Source of the DNA: an uncultured Collinsella sp.
Lineage (GTDB): Bacteria > Actinomycetota > Coriobacteriia > Coriobacteriales > Coriobacteriaceae
DNA length: 27,309 bases
NCBI GenBank assembly: GCA_900542315.1
Contig: UQMV01000031.1
Coordinates: forward strand, 1-27,309
Direction: 5' to 3'
Below the pieces are notes generated by a model. It did no database searches, was not told the DNA's origin, and worked only from the letters and a program-made list of their open reading frames with translations. Both the position numbers and the translations under genes were made by a program. This document shows, piece after piece, positions 22,718 through 27,309 of this stretch. Positions within the stretch are counted from its first letter, which is position 1. The number at the start of each line of letters is the position of its first letter.

Positions 22718-23740
22718 CTAGCGCGAAGTGGAGGCTCGGGACTCGATGTGACCGGGAACCTCGATGCGTTTGGGCGCCAGCTTTGCGGCCTCGCCCACGG
22801 TGGTGGTGACGACGTCGATGCGCTCGGACAGACGCTCGACGACGCGCTCGGCAATCGCCAGTGTGTCCTGCGCGGCAGTGGTCACGCCGCCAAAGAGCAC
22901 ATGGTTCCAGGGATAGTCGTCGAACGTCGCAATCTTAAGGCCCGCCGGCAGCGAGGGGCCAAGCTGGGCCAGCGCCTCGGTCAGGCGCAAGAAGACCAGG
23001 CCGTTGACGGCAATGAGGCCGAGCTTTTTACCTGCATAGCCACGGATGGTCTCGTCCAAACGGCCAACGCCCGTAGCACCGCCATCGGCCAGGGTGACGA
23101 CCTCGCCCGCAAGGCCGCGTCGCGAAAGCTCGTCGGCAAAGGCCTCGGCGCGCTCGCGACGCACGGGGCTGTCATCGCTCGCCTCGGTGAGCAGGCACAG
23201 GCGCTCACTGCCAGCGGCGGCCAAGGCGTCTACCAAGCCGGCGACCAGCTCACGGTTGTTAGATGTCACCAGATCGACACCGCCGTCGGCAACGTCGCGG
23301 TCGAGCAGCACAACGGGCAGACGTCCCGCTGCCGCGGCGATCGCCTCATCATTGCCTCCGCAGGTGTTGACGACCAGGCCGTCCACACCGGCATCGATAA
23401 GTCTGGTGAGCGACTCCGCTTCCTTAGCGGGGTCGTTACCACTAATGGCCGTCATGAGCGAGCAGCCGCGCGCGGCGGCGCTGGCGGAAAGTCCTTCGAG
23501 CATGGCGCTCGAGAACGGGTTGGCGATGTCGGCCAGGATCACGCCGATGAGGTTGGTGCGCGAGCTGCGCAGATTGCGCGCGGCGGCACGCGGGCGATAG
23601 CCGGTGCGCTCGATAACCGCCGCGATGCGAGCACGGGTTTCCTCGGTCATTTGCCCGGGGCGGTTGTTGAGATAGCGCGAGACCGTGGCCGGGCTCACGC
23701 CCGCCTCGGCGGCAATGTCCTTGATTCTCATCTGCGCCAT
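22718..23740 (-). CDS. LacI-family regulator, probably KdgR-like
   Basis: The 340-residue product has a LacI helix-turn-helix and hinge (RIKDIAAEAGVSPATVSRYLN at 4-24, then YRPRAAARNLRS) and a periplasmic-binding-protein-like sugar domain (about 60-330) with GVILADIANPFSS and IATFDDYPWNHVLFGGVTT. The C-terminal FDDYPW region is like that of regulators of 2-keto-3-deoxygluconate genes. It is divergent from kdgK and the aldolase gene, whose promoter has a LacI-type operator, so it most likely represses them until the inducer, perhaps KDG, is present. The ATG at 23740 follows a GGGGTG site and is preferred over 23788. The exact ligand is inferred from context. Confidence 0.88.
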   Translation of the reverse strand: MAQMRIKDIAAEAGVSPATVSRYLNNRPGQMTEETRARIAAVIERTGYRPRAAARNLRSSRTNLIGVILADIANPFSSAMLEGLSASAAARGCSLMTAISGNDPAKEAESLTRLIDAGVDGLVVNTCGGNDEAIAAAAGRLPVVLLDRDVADGGVDLVTSNNRELVAGLVDALAAAGSERLCLLTEASDDSPVRRERAEAFADELSRRGLAGEVVTLADGGATGVGRLDETIRGYAGKKLGLIAVNGLVFLRLTEALAQLGPSLPAGLKIATFDDYPWNHVLFGGVTTAAQDTLAIAERVVERLSERIDVVTTTVGEAAKLAPKRIEVPGHIESRASTSR

Positions 23741-23805
23741 AACGCACCCCGTTTCCCAATTGTCGGCGGTCTGAGCCATTTTAGGCATTTTTTTAAAAAT
23801 CTCGG

Positions 23806-23834
23806 TTGCAAAACGCTGTAGGTGAGTATACTAC
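23806..23834 (+). promoter_or_regulatory. Promoter of the kdgK transcription unit
   Basis: TTGCAA (23806-23811) is followed after 15 bases by TATACT (23827-23832), or after 17 bases by TACTAC (23829-23834). The start of transcription would fall right at the LacI-type operator. Confidence 0.5.
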
Positions 23835-23842
23835 AACTCGAA

Positions 23843-23871
23843 ACGAAACCGATTTCGTAAACCGATTTCGG
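23843..23871 (+). promoter_or_regulatory. LacI-type operator with a tandem second half
   Basis: ACGAAACCGATTTCGT (23843-23858) is a 16-base palindrome with one mismatched pair and the central CG typical of LacI-family sites. The 13-base unit AAACCGATTTCGT is repeated directly as AAACCGATTTCGG at 23859-23871. The position just after the -10 fits roadblock repression by the divergent LacI protein. Confidence 0.75.
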
Positions 23872-23874
23872 CAA

Positions 23875-23932
23875 GCGTTGGCACGCAGGTGCAAAGACGC
23901 ACCCTACCGTCTTGGCACCTGCGTGCCAACGC
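23875..23932 (+). repeat. 25-bp leader hairpin before kdgK
   Basis: The 25 bases at 23875-23899 pair with 23908-23932 with a single mismatch and an eight-base loop (CACCCTAC). The arms contain GGCACGCAGGTGC and GCACCTGCGTGCC. The hairpin lies wholly in the 5' untranslated leader between the operator and the kdgK ribosome site, and no T-run follows. It might stabilise the messenger or be an inserted palindrome. Confidence 0.75.
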
Positions 23933-23975
23933 CATATCAAAGGTGTACGCACGAGCAAGAAGGAGCTACGCGACC

Positions 23976-25010
23976 ATGGGTAAAACGGTTCTTACCTTCG
24001 GCGAGATCATGATGAGGCTATCGCCCAAAGACCACCTGCGCATTGAGCAGGCGACCGAGTTTGATGTCCGCTACGGCGGCGCCGAGGCAAACACCGCGCT
24101 TTCCCTGGCCTACCAGGGCGACAAGGCCGCTTACGTCTCCGTTGTCCCAGCCAACCGTCTGGGCGAGTGCGCCCTGCGTTCGCTGAAGGCCTACGGCGTC
24201 GACACCACGCGCGTCGTGCGTCAGGGCGACCGTCTTGGCTCCTACGTCTTTGAGGTCGGTGCCTCGCAGCGCGGCAACGGCTGCGTCTACGACCGCAAGT
24301 ACTCTGCCATCAACATGGCCAAGCGCGATATTTTTGACTGGGACGAGATCCTCAAGGGCATCGATGTCTTCTATTTCTCCGGCGTGACCCCCGCCGTCTC
24401 CGATGAGATGGCTACCGCCTGCAAGGATGCCCTCACCGCCTGCCGCGCCAAGAGCATCACGACCGTGTGCGACGTGAATTATCGCGGCAAGATGTGGTCG
24501 CCCGAGAAGTCGCAGGCAACCATGAAGGAACTCCTGCCGCTCGTCGACATCTGCATCGCCAATGACGAGGACGCGCCTGCCGGCCTTGGCATGACCTGCG
24601 TCTCTGGCTCCCTTGCCCACGGCATCGAGGAGCGCGACACCTACGTCGAGATGGCCCGCCAAATCTGCGCCGAGTACGGCTGCAAGAAGGTCGCTTCGGT
24701 CGTCCGCAACATCTCCTGCGTCGAGCGCTCCATCTGGATGGGCATGCTCTATGACGCCGAGAGCGGCGAGCACTGGTTCTCCCCTGCTCACGACGTTCAC
24801 GTGCTCGAGGGCGTTGCCGCCGGCGACGCTTTCAACGCCGGTTTGGTCCATGCCCTCATCAACGACTTTGGCCCGCAGGACGCCGTCAACTACGCGATTG
24901 CAGCGTCGATCCTCAAGCTCACCATCAAGGGCGATTCCAACTTGGTGACCGCAGACGAGATCGCAGCCGTGGCATCCGCCGCCGACGGTGGCACCCGCGT
25001 CGCGCGCTAG
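23976..25010 (+). CDS. kdgK: 2-keto-3-deoxygluconate kinase (PfkB family)
   Basis: The 344-residue sugar kinase has the PfkB N-terminal motif YGGAEANTALSLAYQG and the C-terminal catalytic motif AAGDAFNAGLVHAL, where the Asp of GDAF is the base. Internal segments such as RLGSYVFEVGASQR, CDVNYRGKMW and ANDEDA are typical of KDG kinases. It would phosphorylate KDG from uronate or pectin breakdown to KDPG, the substrate of the aldolase encoded next. AAGGAG lies ten bases before the ATG at 23976. The longer frame from 23889 would be translated from inside the leader hairpin and is rejected. A closely related fructokinase cannot be fully excluded, but the aldolase neighbour supports KdgK. Confidence 0.88.
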   Translation: MGKTVLTFGEIMMRLSPKDHLRIEQATEFDVRYGGAEANTALSLAYQGDKAAYVSVVPANRLGECALRSLKAYGVDTTRVVRQGDRLGSYVFEVGASQRGNGCVYDRKYSAINMAKRDIFDWDEILKGIDVFYFSGVTPAVSDEMATACKDALTACRAKSITTVCDVNYRGKMWSPEKSQATMKELLPLVDICIANDEDAPAGLGMTCVSGSLAHGIEERDTYVEMARQICAEYGCKKVASVVRNISCVERSIWMGMLYDAESGEHWFSPAHDVHVLEGVAAGDAFNAGLVHALINDFGPQDAVNYAIAASILKLTIKGDSNLVTADEIAAVASAADGGTRVAR

Positions 25011-25024
25011 TCCGTCTCCATTCC

Positions 25025-25204
25025 GCGGGCCGCAGCTTTCCAATCCCATACCCCTGCGGCCCGCTCCCCGATTCCTCCGGCCGGGCAAAACCACCAGTCC
25101 CATTCCGGTTTTGCCTGGCATTCCCTACACGACTGGTCGAGCAGCCGGTTTTGGAATTGCTTGAACCCCAAGCAGTGCCTCCGATAACCAATCCAAAATC
25201 GGCT
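25025..25204 (+). repeat. Three consecutive hairpins between kdgK and the aldolase gene
   Basis: The 253-base gap has no gene but three inverted repeats: GCGGGCCGCAG with its complement (25025-25064), a 12-bp stem with one mismatch (25081-25118), and AGCCGGTTTTGG with its near-complement (25143-25204), which encloses a small TGCTTG/CAAGCA hairpin. ACCAGTC in the loop of the second (25093-25099) can also pair with GACTGGT at 25131-25137. None is followed by a T-run. Confidence 0.65.
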
Positions 25205-25263
25205 CCTGACCAGCACATTTGGCAATCACGCGCCCATGCGCGCCACACATCGAAAGGAACATC

Positions 25264-25905
25264 ATGTTCGATCAGTTCTACACCACGCTTAAGTCCCTGG
25301 GCATCGTGCCGGTCGTTGTGCTCGACAAGGTCGAGGACGCCGCCCCGCTCGCCCACGCCCTTATGGCAGCTGGCATGAAGTCCGCCGAGGTCACCTTCCG
25401 CACCGCCTGCGCCGCCGAGTGCATCGCCGCTATGGCCGAGGCCGAGCCCGAGATGTGCGTTGGCGCCGGCACCGTCCTGACCGTCGAGCAGGTTGAGCAG
25501 GCCCGCGCCGCCGGTGCCAAGTTCATCGTCTCCCCGGGTTACAACGAGGACGTCGTGAAGCACTGCATCGATATCGACCTGCCTGTCCTTCCCGGCACTG
25601 TAACCCCCTCCGAGGTCACCGCCGCCGAGAACTTGGGCCTCAAGGTCACCAAGTTCTTCCCCGCGTCCCAGTATGGCGGCCTGAACACCATCAAGGCCCT
25701 CGCCGCTCCGTTTGTCGGCCACCGCTTTATGCCTACCGGCGGCGTGAGCACCGCCAACGTCGAGGAGTACCTGAGCTCCTCCGCCATCATCGCCTGCGGT
25801 GGCACCTGGATGGTCAAGCCGGCCCTGTTTGCCGACGGCGACTTCTCCAAGGTCGAGCAGATCGCCCGCGAGGCCATGGACGTCGTCAAGAAAGTCCGCG
25901 GCTAG
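25264..25905 (+). CDS. eda: KDPG aldolase (bifunctional KDPG/KHG aldolase family)
   Basis: The 213-residue protein cleaves 2-keto-3-deoxy-6-phosphogluconate to pyruvate and glyceraldehyde 3-phosphate. The family catalytic residues are visible: Glu42 and Arg46 in EVTFRT, the GAGTVLT loop (67-73), and the Schiff-base Lys130 in KFFPASQYGG, followed by the phosphate-binding PTGGV. Length is typical. AAAGGA lies seven bases before the ATG. It follows kdgK on the same strand across a structured 253-base gap and acts directly on the KdgK product. A terminator follows at 25924. Confidence 0.95.
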   Translation: MFDQFYTTLKSLGIVPVVVLDKVEDAAPLAHALMAAGMKSAEVTFRTACAAECIAAMAEAEPEMCVGAGTVLTVEQVEQARAAGAKFIVSPGYNEDVVKHCIDIDLPVLPGTVTPSEVTAAENLGLKVTKFFPASQYGGLNTIKALAAPFVGHRFMPTGGVSTANVEEYLSSSAIIACGGTWMVKPALFADGDFSKVEQIAREAMDVVKKVRG

Positions 25906-25923
25906 GTTTAGCTCTCTATCGTG

Positions 25924-25960
25924 AGAGGGGGCGTGCCCTAGACCTCGCCCCCTTTCTTTT
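25924..25960 (+). terminator. Terminator of the kdgK-aldolase unit
   Basis: AGGGGGCG and CGCCCCCT (25926-25933 and 25946-25953) form an eight-bp GC-rich stem followed by TTCTTTT. It lies about 20 bases beyond the aldolase stop. Confidence 0.85.
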
Positions 25961-26061
25961 AAAGCGGCTCGGAAGCGCGCCGTTTCCGTCACGGACAAGA
26001 ACCAAAACCGTCTTGTATGCTGATAGAACGTGACGTAAGCGACACGCCCCCGAGCCGCTTT
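25961..26061. repeat. 101-nt nested inverted repeat
   Basis: AAAGCGGCTCGG (25961-25972) pairs perfectly with 26050-26061. Inside, CGTCACG (25987-25993) pairs with 26029-26035, and inside that ACAAGA (25995-26000) pairs with TCTTGT (26011-26016). No coding frame is supported. The element starts directly after the aldolase terminator and ends one base before a TATAAT box. Confidence 0.55.
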
Positions 26062-26074
26062 GTATAATCGGCTG

Positions 26075-26195
26075 GCAGTCGCGCTCAACTGAGCCACTTC
26101 GGTAAAAGCCGAGCCATCAAAACAGCTGCGGCGCCGTCTGGAGGAATGGACCTTTGCTTCCGGTCTTTTCCTCCAAGCGGCGCCGCAGCTTTTTT
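26075..26195 (+). ncRNA. Candidate small RNA with a strong terminator
   Basis: A perfect TATAAT at 26063-26068, with GCGACA 18 bases upstream as a possible -35, would start a transcript near 26075. It would end at a long terminator: AGCTGCGGCGCCG (26124-26136) pairs with 26178-26190, an inner TGGAGGA/TCCTCCA extends it, and TTTTTT follows. There is no convincing open frame between. The start is an estimate. The hairpin could instead be a second terminator of the upstream unit. Confidence 0.35.
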
Positions 26196-26216
26196 GTGCC
26201 CCAATAGTGCCCCAGC

Positions 26217-26283
26217 AGTTGCGGTGAAATATGGACTGCTTACACCATCAGAGCCGCAAAACAATCCCTATTTCACCGCAACT
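26217..26283. repeat. GTTGCGGTG palindrome, copy 1
   Basis: AGTTGCGGTGAAATA (26217-26231) pairs perfectly with 26269-26283, enclosing 37 bases. A second palindrome starting with nearly the same sequence (AGTTGCGGTGGAATA) lies at 27060-27128. The two bracket the GntR-family gene. Confidence 0.65.
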
Positions 26284-26298
26284 AATGAAGGGGACGAG

Positions 26299-26988
26299 TT
26301 AGATGGCCGAGTCTTTGGACAGCTCAAAATAGTCGGGATGCAAGGCGATAACCGGACCTTGCTCTTCGGGCATCAGGTGCAGGTGTGTCTCTGCCAGATA
26401 GCTCGCCGCGTCGGTATCGCCCCTCTTAATGGCCTCGAGAATCCGGCGATGCTGCCGACGAATCGGCTCCCAATCCAAATCCTGCGACACCATACGCAAC
26501 CAGTTGTATCGCTCAAAATGCGTGTTGATGCTCTTCATCCAATCCCACAACATGTGACGACCGGCAATCTCAAAACACGTCTCATGGAACAGGTTGTCCA
26601 GGTCAAAGAAACGACGCGTTTCGCTATGGTCGAGCGACTCGGACTCGGCAAGAATCTGCTCGAGCCGATGCTTTTGCTCGGGCGTGGCGGCAGAGCAGCA
26701 TTTAATGAGCACGCTTCTCTCGAGTTTTTCGCGCAAGAAACAGGCATTCTCGGCGCGCTCCATGCTGATTTTTGATACATAGGTGCCGCTTTTGGGACGC
26801 GTTTCCACCAGCTCCTGCTCACGCAGGCGCACAAAGGATTCGCGAATGGGCGTGCGCCCGATTCCCGTCTCCTTTTCCAGACCAATCGCCGAAAGGCGCG
26901 TGCCGGGCTTGAGCTCGGCATAGATGATCTTGGACCGCAATGCGTTGTACGCCTGGTCTTGCAGGCTCTGATAATGCTGCTGTTCCAT
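26299..26988 (-). CDS. GntR-family regulator, FCD subfamily
   Basis: The 229-residue protein has an N-terminal GntR winged helix (about 8-75, with AYNALRSKIIYAELKPG and RTPIRESFVRL). A helical FCD effector domain follows (about 85-215), whose metal-site residues are visible as DNLFH, then His in RRQHRRILEAI and His in AETHLH. FCD regulators often sense uronates, gluconate or related acids, which fits the neighbouring KDG genes, but no target site was identified. The start at 26988 follows GAGGG by four bases. The longer frame to 27102 would read through a 23-bp palindrome and is rejected. It is transcribed towards the aldolase gene. Confidence 0.85.
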   Translation of the reverse strand: MEQQHYQSLQDQAYNALRSKIIYAELKPGTRLSAIGLEKETGIGRTPIRESFVRLREQELVETRPKSGTYVSKISMERAENACFLREKLERSVLIKCCSAATPEQKHRLEQILAESESLDHSETRRFFDLDNLFHETCFEIAGRHMLWDWMKSINTHFERYNWLRMVSQDLDWEPIRRQHRRILEAIKRGDTDAASYLAETHLHLMPEEQGPVIALHPDYFELSKDSAI

Positions 26989-27059
26989 AAAGCCCTCGGA
27001 TAAACCCTCGGTTAATCGAATACCACCATGCAATACTATCGCATCCCCCGCCCCCTCAT

Positions 27060-27128
27060 AAGTTGCGGTGGAATAGTTCCTGCTCAAAGCCTTCAGCTGC
27101 AAAAACAGGAACTATTCCACCGCAACTT
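27060..27128. repeat. GTTGCGGTG palindrome, copy 2, with 23-bp perfect arms
   Basis: The 23 bases at 27060-27082 are perfectly complementary to 27106-27128, around a 23-base loop. The outer part AGTTGCGGTGRAATA matches copy 1 at 26217, while the inner part and loop differ. It lies upstream of the GntR-family gene. A T-run (27137-27142) follows nine bases later on the + strand. Confidence 0.75.
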
Positions 27129-27179
27129 CCAACAGCTTTTTTGGGACGGGGCTTTTTTGGCTACCCTGAGCCGCAGGTC

Positions 27180-27202
27180 GGCCCCTTGCCACAAAAGGGG
27201 CC
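27180..27202. other. Small hairpin in the right-hand non-coding gap
   Basis: GGCCCCTT (27180-27187) pairs with AAGGGGCC (27195-27202). The gap from 26989 to the window end holds this, the 23-bp palindrome and the LacI-type operator, but no supported gene. A 12-codon frame at 27235 has no good support. Confidence 0.35.
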
Positions 27203-27293
27203 CATCTACTACGTTAACGCGGAGAGCCCAGACCATGCTGAAAAGTGCGAAAACAAAACCGACGCTCCTATAAGTTGTCAAGAGGCAGTTTGC

Positions 27294-27305
27294 GGGAGCG
27301 CTCCC
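27294..27305. promoter_or_regulatory. LacI-type operator GGGAGCGCTCCC
   Basis: A perfect 12-base palindrome, GGGAGCGCTCCC, matches the core of the CebR-type operator TGGGAGCGCTCCCA known from Streptomyces. It lies four bases from the window edge, so it probably controls a sugar-uptake or glycosidase gene just outside. It differs from the operator at kdgK, which implies a different regulator. Confidence 0.6.
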
Positions 27306-27309
27306 TTCA

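Noticed and set aside
24018..26097. Long reverse-strand frames opposite kdgK and the aldolase gene
   Set aside because: They are antisense to well-recognised enzymes and show no domain of their own.
26066..26115. A tRNA-like GCGCTCAACTGAGC sequence near the candidate small RNA
   Set aside because: It lacks a complete cloverleaf and a TTC arm, so it is not a tRNA.
26146..26775. A 209-codon + strand frame starting inside the terminator hairpin at 26124-26195
   Set aside because: It overlaps the GntR-family gene in antisense, and its start lies in a terminator stem.
27235..27273. A 12-codon frame (MLKSAKTKPTLL) that might be a leader peptide
   Set aside because: The ribosome site is distant, there are no attenuator hairpins after it, and it is too short to support.

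Overview
The window is high-GC bacterial DNA with short intergenic gaps. It looks like a gut Coriobacteriia genome, most likely Collinsella or a close relative. This rests on actinobacterial signatures: a GlnA2-like glutamine synthetase-fold protein, an orphan GlnR-like OmpR regulator, and a CebR-like LacI operator. It also rests on base composition and on the kind of accessory genes present. The species assignment is inference. No rRNA, tRNA, CRISPR array or insertion sequence was seen.

Layout. Positions 1-1205 hold the start of an MFS exporter that runs off the left edge. Positions 1470-3834 hold a molybdopterin operon, moaA followed by a moaC-mobB fusion gene. Positions 4070-5107 hold an AbiEi/DUF559-like protein with a nuclease-type fold, bracketed by two copies of the same 63-nt palindrome. 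Positions 5321-9056 hold a heterodimeric ABC exporter pair. It is divergent from a MATE efflux pump at 9316 and its MerR/GyrI-type regulator at 10724, and the MATE promoter carries a MerR-type dyad. The housekeeping genes ligA (13272-15500) and an htrA-type protease (15749-17209) lie between two visibly AT-richer cassettes, 11672-13236 and 17382-19458. Each cassette encodes a secreted papain-like cysteine protease and a small membrane-associated partner. The two proteases are divergent paralogues of one another. Next come a GlnR-like regulator with a glutamine synthetase homologue that lacks several metal-ligand residues (19639-21689), then a HEPN/nucleotidyltransferase toxin-antitoxin pair whose antitoxin carries a RelB/DinJ-like N-terminus (21823-22675). 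The right end is a 2-keto-3-deoxygluconate module: a LacI regulator divergent from kdgK and a KDPG aldolase, followed by an FCD-type GntR regulator flanked by two related palindromes.

How the genes work together. The kdgK and aldolase genes would convert KDG to pyruvate and glyceraldehyde 3-phosphate under the divergent LacI regulator, which fits a gut organism feeding on uronates. The glnA-like gene and the GlnR-like gene probably form one transcription unit with a GlnR-like box in front.

The most unusual items are the paired secreted-protease cassettes, the degenerate glutamine synthetase beside its regulator, and the palindrome-flanked nuclease-fold gene. The 3' part also has a dense set of strong inverted repeats, including a 25-bp leader hairpin before kdgK, three hairpins between kdgK and the aldolase gene, and a possible small RNA. 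All positions and hairpins were read by eye; no folding or database search was run.
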